Below, in pieces: positions 1 to 10,692 of a DNA stretch of 64,000 bases. Every line of letters starts with the position of its first letter. Position 1 is the first letter of the stretch. The position numbers and the translations under genes are program-made. The stretch lies in the NCBI GenBank assembly GCA_033032865.1, contig JAWHQI010000004.1:28440001-28504000 (forward strand), given 5' to 3'. Under the pieces are notes generated by a model that saw only the letters and a list, made by a program, of their open reading frames with translations, made no database searches and had not been told where the DNA came from. This DNA comes from Dactylorhiza incarnata. Lineage: Eukaryota; Streptophyta; Magnoliopsida; Asparagales; Orchidaceae.

Positions 1-903
1 CGACTAAAATATGATTTAGAGTTAACGGCTCTCTTATATATTATACAATATCTTTTGACTAATCTAGCCGTTGCAGCATTAAAGTTCATAGCCGTTTCTG
101 ATGTGTCAAATCGACATACTTATCTTCCCAAGGAATGAAATTAAAGAGACTTTATCTCTTTCCATTTTCCCGGGCAAGAATTCAAAAAGTACTTCTCGGA
201 TTATAAATACAAAAGAGAAGGAGATATACAAACAGAGATATAGAGACAACACAAAAACACAACACACTCTGGTTGCTAACATCTTCCTGCAGATTAAGAA
301 CATCCTGAGACACAAATCACAACTACTTGCTCAGGATTACCATTGCATCAGAGGAAAGAAGTGTGTGAAAGAAGAGACCTCCAGAACTGTCAACAATCTG
401 TATCAGACAGGGGGAGCTCGTCAATATCAGATCCATTCAGCACCACATCTGGATCTTCAAGAGTCTTCTTATACAGAGAAGAACATTTCAATTTCTGTGT
501 TATTTTATTCCCTACCCCCATCTTGTACAGGGTTATTACTCCCTTCAAAAGTGAACTCCTGGTGACAGGTCACCTTAGCAAAAACCTGACTGTAGTGAAT
601 TGGGCACCTGATCAAACCTCCAACGGTGTAAGGGCACCTGATCAAAAATCCTAGTGGATTCCTACCAGTGGGTAGAAGAGTAGATGTACCCAAGTTTTGG
701 GGAACTACTATAGATCCTTGTGTCATCTGGATTGTATTTGTTTGCTTATGTTTTATGTTTTTATTTTTGCTGTGCACTCTTACTGTTTGTGAAAATTACT
801 CACTCAGTAAACACATATAAATATACATATCATTTATTTTGAAATCAAAAACTTAATCAAGATCTTTCAAAAAGATAAATAAGAACTAGAACCTCTCCTT
901 TCA
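1..903 (+). repeat. 5' LTR of element A (partial)
   Basis: Matches 2875-3777 base for base except five substitutions. A TATA box (TATAAATA) is at 202-209. About 400 bp of the U3 palindrome region lies outside the window. The leader carries two copies of a GCACCTGATCAAA unit near 603-650. Confidence 0.93.
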
Positions 904-905
904 AT

Positions 906-917
906 TGGTATCAGAGG
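906..917 (+). other. Primer binding site of element A
   Basis: TGGTATCAGAGG begins 3 nt after the LTR end. This is the usual plant copia site complementary to the 3' end of initiator tRNA-Met. Confidence 0.85.
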
Positions 918-1060
918 CTGGTGATTTTACCATTTCAATTTCTAGCATTTAATACTTTCAAAATTAAGACTTCTTTCGATTAGTATTAGAGAAATTGATT
1001 TGTCACACAGGTTAACACCTGAAATCACAAAGATCACTTTTAGTTCTTAGAATTTTCAAA

Positions 1061-1972
1061 ATGGCACAAGAAATCCTTCTGTTTTCAGATCCACCTATAT
1101 TTAAGTTGGATAATATTTCTTTATGGCAAGTTAGAATCAGATTATATATGAATGCTATAGATGAAGAGATTTACAAATCTATTTTGACAGGACCCGTTCA
1201 TGCTGGCACTGATATATCTTCTTCAAAGAAAACTACCACTGATGCAGAGGCAAAAGCTATGCAGATCTTGACTCAATCAGTGTCAAAAGACACTATTCAA
1301 AGAATTGAAGACTGCACCTCTGCAAGAGGAATTTGGAACTCCCTCTCTAGGATGGTAAATGAACCTTCTTCCATCTCTTCAACTGATTGTATTTTTGATG
1401 CAGAACCATCAACAAACCTAAGTGAAGAAGAAGAGGAAGAAGAACTTAGAGCTAGAGCTTTCTGCATGATGGCCATAAATGGGTCATACCAAAATCCAGA
1501 TGCAAAAGCAGATCTAGGAAAGGTAAAAGAGGTAAAATCAAATCATAACTCTACCTCTAAAAATGTTTTTGAAATAACTCTCACAGATTCAATAACAACA
1601 GACAAAGAAATTAAAAGGAAGTTAATAAAGATAAATCATTTAACTTCTGAAAGTAACAAAACTGAAGAAAAATCAAAGACACAAAATAGATCAATTAAGG
1701 ATAAAATGCTTAATGATTGTAAAGAAAACTTTAAAATAATTTCAAACATATATTTTAATGACTACAAAAGAAAACTTTCAATTAGCATTAAAAATCAGAT
1801 TTTAAAATTCTTAAAACATATATTTCTAATAGAATTTTCAAAAGGTATTAAAAAGTTTTTCTCCATTAAACTCCATTCCAATTCTAAAACAACAAATCTA
1901 AAATTTACATGGATTGTTTCCATTGTAAAAACAATGTTAAAGACAACTTTGTATTCTTACAGACTTCTCTAA
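1061..1972 (+). CDS. Short Gag-like protein of element A, lacking capsid core and zinc knuckle
   Basis: An open frame of 303 codons. Residues 1-110 match the N-terminal region of copia Gag as seen in the D' gag at 62192 (the FxLWQxRIRLYMNAIDEE stretch and a W-NSLSRMV motif). The next ~150 residues of a full Gag and the CCHC zinc knuckle are absent. The frame jumps to an acidic linker and an RAFCMMAI segment that in D' lies after the zinc knuckle. The C-terminal ~150 residues are Lys/Asn/Ser-rich and low in complexity. The start is the first ATG after the primer site. The same truncated architecture is present in element G (32392), so it predates both insertions. It may help package the element RNA with a partner's particle; that is inference. 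Confidence 0.72.
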   Translation: MAQEILLFSDPPIFKLDNISLWQVRIRLYMNAIDEEIYKSILTGPVHAGTDISSSKKTTTDAEAKAMQILTQSVSKDTIQRIEDCTSARGIWNSLSRMVNEPSSISSTDCIFDAEPSTNLSEEEEEEELRARAFCMMAINGSYQNPDAKADLGKVKEVKSNHNSTSKNVFEITLTDSITTDKEIKRKLIKINHLTSESNKTEEKSKTQNRSIKDKMLNDCKENFKIISNIYFNDYKRKLSISIKNQILKFLKHIFLIEFSKGIKKFFSIKLHSNSKTTNLKFTWIVSIVKTMLKTTLYSYRLL

Positions 1973-2476
1973 GTCAGTTTGAGCATTCTACTGTAGCTGC
2001 ACTGATCAGAAATGATCATAGCACTGAGTGTGAGTCTCTTCTGATAAGGGGATTCTATGAGAAAGAAAATGTCTGACATCTCTTAAAATTCATTAACAGC
2101 TGTAGCAATTCACATATTAAAATTTTCTAGGATAATAAAGTTACCCAAGTGAGAGAGAAAATGAGAAGCTCAAAACCCCAAATAAGATTTAATCTCTCTA
2201 ATTACAAAAGTGGCTGCAATTGAAAATTTTAATTCAGATCTTAAGAAATTAAAATCTAGGAAAGCAGAGTGGCTCAAATAATTTAAAAAAAAAAAAAAAG
2301 ATGAAAATTTATTAAAACCCAAGTGAGAAAGAAAATGAGAAATTCAGAGAAACCAAGTGAGAGAGAAAAGGAGTATATAAAAATTAAAACTGTCGGCATC
2401 CTAAACCAAATAGGAGGAGACCACCAGGCCACTAGTTTTAATTTGATTTAGGATCCCAACTCAAATAGGGGGAGAT
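1973..2476 (+). other. Non-coding 3' part of element A internal region with polypurine tract
   Basis: AT-rich, no ORF, with an A run at 2283-2298. It ends in a purine tract (about 2467-2475) directly before the LTR. An older purine tract (AAATAGGAGGAGA) lies about 55 bp upstream at 2408-2420. An inverted repeat (2452-2466 with 2496-2510) brackets the tract/LTR junction. Confidence 0.75.
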
Positions 2477-3777
2477 TGTTGGAACCATAGGTTTGATTTG
2501 AGTTAGGATCAACATCTAATCTCTAAAGTTCATCTATCTGATAACTTAAATCACATCATTCTAAAGAAAACATCTAATTAAATATAATGCGATCGAATCG
2601 GAGAAGAAAAGATAAAATTATCATAAGTCTTCTTGCGCTCGACGAACTGCTATCTGCGTTCGACGAACTGCTACCGGCGTTCGACGATCAGCCTCAGCGC
2701 TCGACGCTTTCTCTAAAGCTCAGCAGGTCGACGAGATAAATCAAGATCGACGAAATCTATTCAGATCAAATCAAGTATATTTTATATAAAGAGAATTGCT
2801 TAGCACATCAAAAGATAAGCTCGGCTCGACGAAAGCAAAGCTGAGTTCGACGAAATTCTATACCTCTGTCAGTTCGACTAAAATATGATTTAGAGTTAAC
2901 GGCTCTCTTATATATTATACAATATCTTTTGAATAATCTAGCCGTTGCAGCATTAAAGTTCATAGCCGTTTCTGATGTGTCAAATCGACATACTTATCTT
3001 CCCAAGGAATGAAATTAAAGAGACTTTATCTCTTTCCATTTTCCCGGGCAAGAATTCAAAAAGTACTTCTCGGATTATAAATACAAGAGAGAAGGAGATA
3101 TACAAACAGAGATATAGAGACAACACAAAAACACAGCACACTCTGGTTGCTAACATCTTCCTGCAGATTAAGAACATCCTGAGACACAAATCACAACTAC
3201 TTGCTCAGGATTACCATTGCATCAGAGGAAAGAAGTGTGTGAAAGAAGAGACCTCCAGAACTGTCAACAATCTGTATCAGACAGGGGGAGCTCTTCAATA
3301 TCAGATCCATTCAGCACCACATCTGGATCTTCAAGAGTCTTCTTATACAGAGAAGAACATTTCAATTTCTGTGTTATTTTATTCCCTACCCCCATCTTGT
3401 ACAGGGTTATTACTCCCTTCAAAAGTGAACTCCTGGTGACAGGTCACCTTAGCAAAAACCTGACTGTGGTGAATTGGGCACCTGATCAAACCTCCAACGG
3501 TGTAAGGGCACCTGATCAAAAATCCTAGTGGATTCCTACCAGTGGGTAGAAGAGTAGATGTACCCAAGTTTTGGGGAACTACTATAGATCCTTGTGTCAT
3601 CTGGATTGTATTTGTTTGCTTATGTTTTATGTTTTTATTTTTGCTGTGCACTCTTACTGTTTGTGAAAATTACTCACTCAGTAAACACATATAAATATAC
3701 ATATCATTTATTTTGAAATCAAAAACTTAATCAAGATCTTTCAAAAAGATAAATAAGAACTAGAACCTCTCCTTTCA
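2477..3777 (+). repeat. 3' LTR of element A
   Basis: 1301 bp, TGTTGG...TTTCA. U3 holds an array of TTCGACGAAC-like palindromes mixed with CAGCGCTCGACG units (about 2632-2880). TATA box at 3076-3083. The leader part contains the two GCACCTGATCAAA units. The 3' flank is CACTT; the 5' flank is outside the window so the target duplication cannot be checked. Confidence 0.93.
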
Positions 3778-4584
3778 CACTTCCTTCTAGTTGACCCGTC
3801 TTCTTCGTAAATCGCCTTTGGCTACGATCTCGCCGGAGAACTCCAAGGATGCAGCAAGTTGTATCTTGAAATGGAGATTTTGAGGTGCACGGACAATGGA
3901 GGAGGCCTAGAGGATACTCCGGCTCAAGATTAGCGTGAAGAATAAGCCCAGAGCACCTCTTGGAGGTGGACGGCGATGGAGCGGAGAAGTTGGCGCACTG
4001 GTGTGGGAAAACGGTGCTGGAATTGATTCTCCAACCTAATTTCGCGGGCTGTATATTTATAGAAAACAGGGCGCATGATCAGTGGCGCACGGCCAGTGGT
4101 CATGCGCACTGAAAGTTGGTGATCATGCGCGCTGTGCCCGAAAACCTGCAAAACAAAACTACAGAAAATAATAAAGCGCATGATCGAATGCACGACCGTG
4201 CGTAACAACGCACGACCAAATTCAGAAAGTAACTTTGGGCTGCAAATGAATGCGCACTATCAGAGGCGCACGATCAGTGGTCATGCGCAGTATAACCAGT
4301 GATCATGCGCAGTGTTCCTGTACAGATTTGTACCGGGAACACCTGCACGACCCCTGTTCCAGCACAACACTAATCAAAACCACTGAAAGTGGCACAAAAC
4401 ACAGCATGAAAGACAGTAAAGAATATAAACAAAAAAATACACCAAGAACGGGCCTAGAAGTGCACTTAGCGTGGAATAATAGACGGCTATTAAATATGAA
4501 CGAAAACATGTATAAAGTGTAGTGCATAGACTAGATAATCGGCCTAGATGAGTCCAAAAATGTGTATATAATTGGGACTCATCA
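3778..4584 (-). repeat. Truncated Athila-like gypsy LTR (K)
   Basis: Collinear with, but clearly diverged from, the LTRs of M (14531, 20253) and J (25531): the CCCGTCTTCTTCGT block, the GATGGAGGAGGCC block, an array of GCGCATGATCA / TGATCATGCGC palindromes (about 4060-4330), and the terminal GGGACTCATCA. The inner part is cut by element A. By comparison with M, the LTR reads on the minus strand, starting TGATGAGTCC at 4584. It abuts the accessory gene of E. Confidence 0.75.
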
Positions 4585-4689
4585 CAACACACCTTCTCTT
4601 CTCCTCCTTTTAGCAAGCTGAGCATTTTGAGTTATCTTTGCTTAACCTTCAAAATCAAAATCTTCTTTTCTGTAGTTATCCAGCAGAGG

Positions 4690-6702
4690 AAGTATTAGAG
4701 TTATCTTTTACCCTGTAGAACTTGGAGAGCTAGCTCAGAGTTGGTTTCAGCATTGGCCGCCTCCTCCTTTCTGGCTTCTTCAACCACATTAGCTTATAAG
4801 CTTTGGGGGGCAGCAGCAACAGATCTAGAGAGGGTTTGGAAGGCATTCTCTAGGTCTAATTTGAGCTCATCCTTCATCTTTTTGCCTCTTTAATCATTAT
4901 TGTAGCTGTGTTCCATACATAGTCTTCAATGTGATTGAATGCCTTCTCTATTACTTCGTCAGTCTTACTTACATAATTTTTGACATATCTTATGTCTTGC
5001 TTAGATAATTGGAGTTGTTTGTCCACTGATCTCAAAATAGTGTTCTGAGCAACTACTGATTTCTCTGCAAGGTCAAACCACTTTGTCATATGCTTATTAA
5101 GGAAGGAAGTTTCTTCCATAATTTCTTGAATTTCAGCCACGACTTCTTTCTTACTGTCAATATTGAGCTATCATTATAATCCTTAATTGAAGTCATATGA
5201 CCTTCAATTATTGAACTGATTGAGCTTAGGAGCTGTTCATGTGATACTACTGATATGGAGGGATGGACTTCAGGTACCACTGTTAATGGCTCCATTTCAT
5301 GCGTGTCATGCTCCCCCTCAGCCTGAGCAGGGAAATGCTCCCCCTCAGCTTTATCATTAGGCTGGACAGCAACCTTATCATCTTCTGCATCCTTCCTTAC
5401 TTCTCCAGCATGCTTTTCTTGCTCCCCCTCACTTGGAGCACCTTGATCATCATCTTCAAAAGATGCCTTTTGCTGCTCCCCCTCAGATGGGGGCACTAAA
5501 TCCTTCTAGATCATCTCCCTAGTAGTCTGTGGGTTCGGGAGGGATTAGTTTAATTCTTCTTTCTAGATTTAATAAAAAAATCAATCTTACTTTGAAGATC
5601 AGCAACAGTGTCTATATGTCCTTCTTCATGATCTTCTGAATCAGAGGGCACTTGTAGCACAGTGTCATCAGCAGCAAGAGACTTGGGAGCATCACTTTCA
5701 GTGTGATCTCCTCCTTGTTCATCTGTCTTTGCTTCAATATGAGTAGTCTCCTCACTTTTCTCATGCTCTTTCTCAGCAGCATCATCTTTATCCTTCTCAT
5801 GCTCATCAGTAGCAGCATGACCTTCAGCGTTATGGTATCCTCTTTGATCATCCTGTGGTGGACTGCTGGCAAGAATTTGATTTTCCTCAGTTGGGACATT
5901 TTCTTCTGCCTCTGACCTAGAATCAGAGCAGATCATTCTGGCTTTCCTCAGCCCCTTTGTTACTGTCTTCTTCTTTTTCTTCAACTCAGAGAGCTGGATC
6001 ATTGGGAGCACCCTTGAGAAACAGTCCAAAGTTTTGATGTCCATTCTTTTCAAGTAACGGAGGTTGGAACCTTTGGGCATGTCAAACTCTTCTGGGTATG
6101 TGTTTAGAAGGTATAAGGAAAGAATTCAGCCTAGATTGGGGGCCTGCAGACATTCTTTAATTCTCTAGAATATGATAGTAGCCCTGGATGTCTTTTTCTT
6201 CAAAATCACTCTTGACATCAGTTCAAACATGTGCTTGGAGATTTTTTCATGAGATCTTGGCTTGCACCGCAGTGCCTTCCAACTATATCAGAGAGCAGCT
6301 TGCCTCTCTTATTGAAGAATTTCCTCTTCAGTGAGCCTGTCTTGGCATCACTGTATTCACACCACTTTAGGGCCTTGTCCTTATCTTTCTCAGATGCATC
6401 TTCTTCCTCATCTTGACTGCAAGATTGAAGTTGAAGAGCCTTCTCCATCTTTCTTGGAGAAATCTTTATCTTTATGCTTCCAATCTTAGACATAATTGAA
6501 GAATTGGAGGATGCAACTTGGCACTGTTGTAGAATTCCAGAACTTCAGTTCTGAGAATTACAAATGGCTCGGATAGAATATAATTCAAACCTTGATCAGT
6601 TAGAAGTTGAATCACTTCTTTAATCTCTGCTTGGGCATGTAGAAAATCATTCCTAACAATTTCATATCCATCTTGAAGATCCTTGGACACTTTCAACATC
6701 AT
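4690..6702 (-). pseudogene. Accessory ORF of copia E, downstream of pol (decayed)
   Basis: A broken gene in several frames, read on the minus strand in the same sense as E pol. The ATG at 6702 starts a segment with LLTDQGLNYILSE and EFYNSAK motifs. After a frameshift near 6490 it continues with MSKIGSIKIKISPRK, then a Lys/Asp/Glu-rich middle (5550-6080 and 5086-5496 blocks) and a heptad-like tail (4874-5140). Weak continuation reaches about 4690. The EFYN...SKIG...IKI pattern resembles EFYN...SRIQG...VEI in the antisense ORF of element B (45912-46619), so I take these as homologous. Both recall the unnamed 'putative plant transposon protein' class. No signal peptide or membrane segment is visible, so an envelope role is not supported. 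A palindrome block and a TATA box lie upstream. Confidence 0.6.
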
Positions 6703-6819
6703 TTCTTCTTAAGAACAAATCGCTGAGACGGGAGGGAAGAGGGTTCGTCTCATCGGCTAGGTTGAAAAGGATTGTAATTATTTAATCAACACTTTCCTAT
6801 TTACAGAGCCTTGTCTTAG

Positions 6820-7052
6820 GTTTATATTTGCCCTAATGATAGATGTTGATTAGACTAATCATTTTAATTGATTTTCCTTTACTGAATATTCAATTTAGAT
6901 CTAATATAATTGAACCAGCCCATCTCAGCGGAACCGCTGAGATGAAGTTGCAACCCGCTGGGACAAGGTATTATCAACTGCTGAGACAGTTTTAGCCGTC
7001 TCATCGGATCAGCTGAGACTTTCTCAGCTGTCTCAGCGGTTCAGCTGAAACC
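6820..7052 (-). promoter_or_regulatory. Palindrome block and TATA box upstream of the E accessory ORF
   Basis: On the minus strand, CTCAGCGG/CCGCTGAG palindromes (6921-7052) are followed by CAAATATAAACC (about 6820-6830) and, about 120 nt on, by the accessory ATG at 6702. The same palindromes form the U3 array of the E LTR (24960-25170). Promoter function is inferred from layout only. Confidence 0.45.
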
Positions 7053-7223
7053 TTCTTAGCTATTTTAGTTGACCTTATAGCCAAACAGTCGCTTATCCTG
7101 AATTGGATAATGCTTCTCACTTAGCATGTCACTAAGTGTTCTAGGGCATAATTATTTTCTAGTACAGCTTAGGACATAATACAACACATGTGAAAGACAT
7201 AATGAAATGTTGAACCCTATTCT

Positions 7224-8980
7224 ATGTTCAACAATCCTAACTCAATTTTGAAAGAATTATACTTAGCCTCATCCAATGGCTTTGTAAAGATATCAACTAC
7301 TTAATTGTCAGTGGGGACAAAATCAAGGCAGATATCCTTACTTTCTACATGATCTCTAATGAAATAATACCTTATCTCTATATGCTTAGTCCTGCTATGA
7401 GAGACAGGATTCTTAGTAATAGAGATAACACTGGATGAGTCACAATACAAAGGAGAATTACTTACCTTGAGGTTGTAATCATCTAGCTAATGTTGTATCC
7501 ACAATAGTTGTACACAACAGCTCGCTGCAGCTATATATTCAGACTCAGCTGTGGATATAGCCACAGTGGTCTGCTTCTTGCTGCTCTAAGAGATCAGCCT
7601 CCATCCTAGGAATTGACAAGTTCCAATTGTGTTTTTCCTATCTTTTTTTCATCCTGCAAAATCTGCATATGAAAAGCCAGTTAGTTCAAAATCATTGTTC
7701 CTAGGGTACCAAAGGCCAAGATGTTGGTTGCCTTTAAGGTATCTCAAAATCCTCTTTGCAACTAAGTAGTGAGATTCCTTAGGGCATGCATGGTACCTAG
7801 CACAAACACATTTAACATACATAATGTATGGTCTACTGGCAGTTAGATACAATAGGGACCCAATAATGCACTTGTACATGGATTCATCAAAGGGTTTGCC
7901 CTTCTCATCCTTTTCTAGGGAAATGTTGGACCCCATAGGAGTTTTCATGGTGGAAGCAGATTTCATCCCAAACTTCTTGATAAGGTCCCTAGTGTACTTA
8001 GTCTGATAGATGAATATTCGCTTATCAGGCTGTTTCACTTGGAGGCCTAGAAAGTACTTGAGTTCTCCCATACTGCTCATCTCAAACTCCCCCTGCATAA
8101 GGTTGGCAAACCTTTTGCAAAGGTTGTCATCAGTAGACCCAAAAATTATGTCATCAACATAAATTTGGACTAGGAGACATTTTCCCTTTGTTTCCCTAAG
8201 AAACAATGTATTATCTATCTTTCCCCTCAAGAACTTATTCTTCATGAGAAAGCTAGACAAGGTCTCATACCCAGTCCTAGGGGCGTGCTTTAGACCCTAT
8301 AATGCTTTCTTAAGTAAATATACATGAGAGGAAAGAGTTGGATGAACAAAACCTGAGGGTTGCTCCACATATACCTCTTCCTTCAAATCTCCATTTAGGA
8401 AGGCTGACTTGACATCCATTTGGTATACTTTGAACCCCTTGTGGGCAGCATAGGCAAGAAATAGCCTTATTGCTTCTAACCTTGCAACAGGGGCTAAGCT
8501 TTGATCAAAGTCAATACCTTCTTCTTGCTTGTATCCCTTGGCAATCAATCTAGCCTTGTTCTAGATGATGATGTCATTCTCATCAAGCTTATTTTTGTAG
8601 CTCTATTTGGTGCCTATGATGTTGTGTCCTTGAGGGTTTGGCACCAATTTCCATATTTTGCACCTCTTAAATTGTAGAAGCTCTTCCTGCATAGCTTGAA
8701 TCCAGAATATATCTAGATTTGCTTATTCAAACTTCTTGGGCTCCATCTATGACAGAAAGATGAGGAATAGAGGTTCATTATGAGCCATGCTTCTGGTGAT
8801 CACTCCTTGGTTCTCATCTCCTATTATCTGGTTCCTTGGATGATCCCTTAGGTGTCTGTTTGCTATAGGCAATCTGTCCACAATCTGTAGCTCATCTTCA
8901 GGAGCAGCATGCTCTTCAGTAGCTTGCTGATTTTCCTCTTCAGGAACAGCAACATCTGAATAGATCTTGCTTGTGCTAGG
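7224..8980 (-). pseudogene. Copia E pol: reverse transcriptase and RNase H (decayed)
   Basis: Minus-strand fragments in order: the RT start (8548-8297, with the [14 protein letters not shown] and [11 protein letters not shown] motifs), RT core with YVDDIIFGS (8260-7649), RNase H to the terminal LGLLNIE and stop near 7224. The connector upstream, 8980-8700, holds the ITRSM and EPKKF motifs typical of the integrase-RT junction. Several stops and frameshifts break it. It is the continuation of the pol interrupted at 12547; element L lies between. The C-terminal codons contain TGTTGAAC, which can be mistaken for an LTR start. Confidence 0.85.
8700..8980 (-). repeat. 281-bp copy 1 of E pol connector, left of element L
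   Basis: Aligns without gaps to 12547-12827 with about 12 substitutions (about 4%). The two copies flank L exactly: copy 1 ends where the L LTR starts (8981) and copy 2 starts where L sequence ends. Confidence 0.88.
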
Positions 8981-10669
8981 TGATGAGTAGGATTTATGCT
9001 TATTTTAATTATAGTATTTAGGTTAATTTTAATATAAAATTGTAAATATTATTTATATTTTAGTTAAAAATCATTTCTTTTGCAATTTCTATTCTAATTA
9101 TAGTTGTATTTTTGTTTTGCAGATTTTCTGGAGATTTTGGTCAAAATTCGTAGTACATGCCCTAGGTCACGCCCGTGACCAAGGGCGTGTAACTTTAATA
9201 TCAGGCCAAAAGCTGTTTTCCGTGCATTTGAGCTAGTCCACATCAAGCCACGCCCCAGGTCACGCCCGTGATCCAAAGTCACGCCCGTGACCAAGGGGCG
9301 TGTAAACTTAGAATCTTGCCAGTGGTGCTACCGTCGAGATGAAGAGCTGTCATCGAGAAGTTGACCCAAGTCACGCCCATGACCCATAGGTCACGCCCGT
9401 GAATTTCGCGCGTGATCCCTGCTTTCTGCCGCGCCGAATTCAAGCCCATGCTGCATTGATTGAAGTCGTCCAAGCCCGTGACCTAAGTTACACAGGCGTG
9501 TAATGTCCAACTTTCTCCCACCATCACGCAAGCTCCGCGTCGCCATCCCAGCCAATGCAGAATAGTGATTACACACCCCAGGGTCACGCCCGTGACCGAG
9601 GGCGTGTAACCACAAAATTTCTCCTATAAATTATGAAGCTCAATTCCAGCAATTCCTCCTCCTGCAACTCTCCCTCCCCCCTGCCCATTTGGGCTGTTCT
9701 TGTATAGTTTTCCTTAATTTTTATGTTTTAGTTAGTTTTTAATTAATGCAATTTCCTTTCTTAAGTTTAGTTTAATTTTTGTATTTTCATTTCATGCAAG
9801 CTAGTTTAGATTTCCTTCATGCAATGTAATGTAGTTTTCACTTTATGTAATCTCTTTTATTTATGAAATGAAATTTTAATCTCTTTTCCTTTATGAAAAT
9901 CTCTTCCCTTCTTCTCTTTCTCTTTCTTTATTTTTCTATTTAGCAAATGCATAGTTCTTGAATTTTAGCAAGCTTTGAATCGAAATTATCTTTTCCTTAT
10001 TATCATTTCTTCTCCCCTTAGATTTATTCTCGAAATATAACGATATTGAGTTCATATTCCAGTTTTGAATTTCAGTATTTGTTTTCGTATTCTACTTAGC
10101 CGATAGGCCGTGCGTACGAATCGATCACTCGAGAATAAAAAGAGTTGCACGTACCCCTCGAGAGAGGATGATGTAAATCTTCTAGATAGGAGTCAAATCC
10201 TATAGTGGGATTCATCAGCGTAAAGCAAGTCTTAGGTAATCAATTATAGGACGAGAGTCTGGTTGATTTTTCCTAAGCTTAGTTGGGCATTAACCTCGAA
10301 AGAGGCATGTTCGAGCTTCAGGAATCCCCACGGTCAAGGCATAGAGTTGAATGATATTATTTATCTTTTTATTTCATTTCAAAGCAAGTTCTAATCAAGT
10401 TTTGTTTTTGTTTTATTTTCTTTTGGTTCTCTTTTATTTAGTTTTAATTATTACTCTTTTCCAATTTTATTTTCGATAAAATAATAGTTTGCAATCTCAA
10501 AGTAGAAGTACTCGACAAACCCATATTTTAATACGACCTTGATATTTTTCTTTAATATCCTATACTATAGACGATAAGGTACGCTTGCCTTCATCGGATA
10601 TAGAATTGGAGAACATCAACAACGAATCTCTTAAATTCATATAATCCAAATCAATACATTCTTATATCA
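8981..10669 (+). repeat. LTR of gypsy element L
   Basis: 1689 bp. The U3 region (about 9155-9610) carries GGTCACGCCCGTGACC-type palindromes alternating with AAGGGCGTGTAA. U5 contains a conserved-looking stretch around 10080-10340. Only one copy of this LTR is in the window. Confidence 0.75.
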
Positions 10670-10675
10670 TGTTTT

Positions 10676-10692
10676 TGGCGCCGTTGCAGGGG
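10676..10692 (+). other. Primer binding site of element L
   Basis: TGGCGCCGTTGCAGGGG, 6 nt after the LTR end; complementary to a tRNA-Asp-type 3' end, as usual for Athila/Tat gypsy elements. One mismatch (CAG for CCG). Confidence 0.8.

Larger units (their letters stand above)
1..3777 (+). mobile_element. Element A: non-autonomous Ty1/copia LTR retrotransposon, 5' LTR cut by window edge
   Basis: Direct LTRs (1-903 and 2477-3777) flank only 1.57 kb of internal sequence. The order is LTR, TGGTATCAGAG primer site, short gag-like ORF, AT-rich non-coding stretch, polypurine tract, LTR. LTRs start TGTTGG and end TTTCA. Over the 903 comparable bases I count five substitutions and no indel, so the insertion is recent. 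No protease, integrase or RT is present; the element must rely on an autonomous partner, plausibly of the D' type at 60713, whose gag N-terminus is related. It sits in a truncated gypsy LTR (3778-4584). Confidence 0.9.

Noticed and set aside
101..777. ORFs inside the A LTR (and copies at 2975-3651)
   Set aside because: They overlap TATA box, leader and LTR ends, have no domain, and recur only because the LTR recurs.
4546..4584. Hammerhead ribozyme in gypsy LTR tips (GATGAGTCC looks like CUGAUGA)
   Set aside because: No GAAA core strand or stem III cleavage triplet in the right place; the feature is a simple inverted pair.
4690..6702. Envelope-like protein as in SIRE1
   Set aside because: No hydrophobic membrane segment or signal peptide; the content is acidic, Lys-rich and coiled.
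7205..7233. TGTTGAAC on the minus strand as a 3' LTR start of copia E
   Set aside because: Translation shows these bases are the last codons of pol (LGLLNIE, stop), matching the pol ends of B and C.
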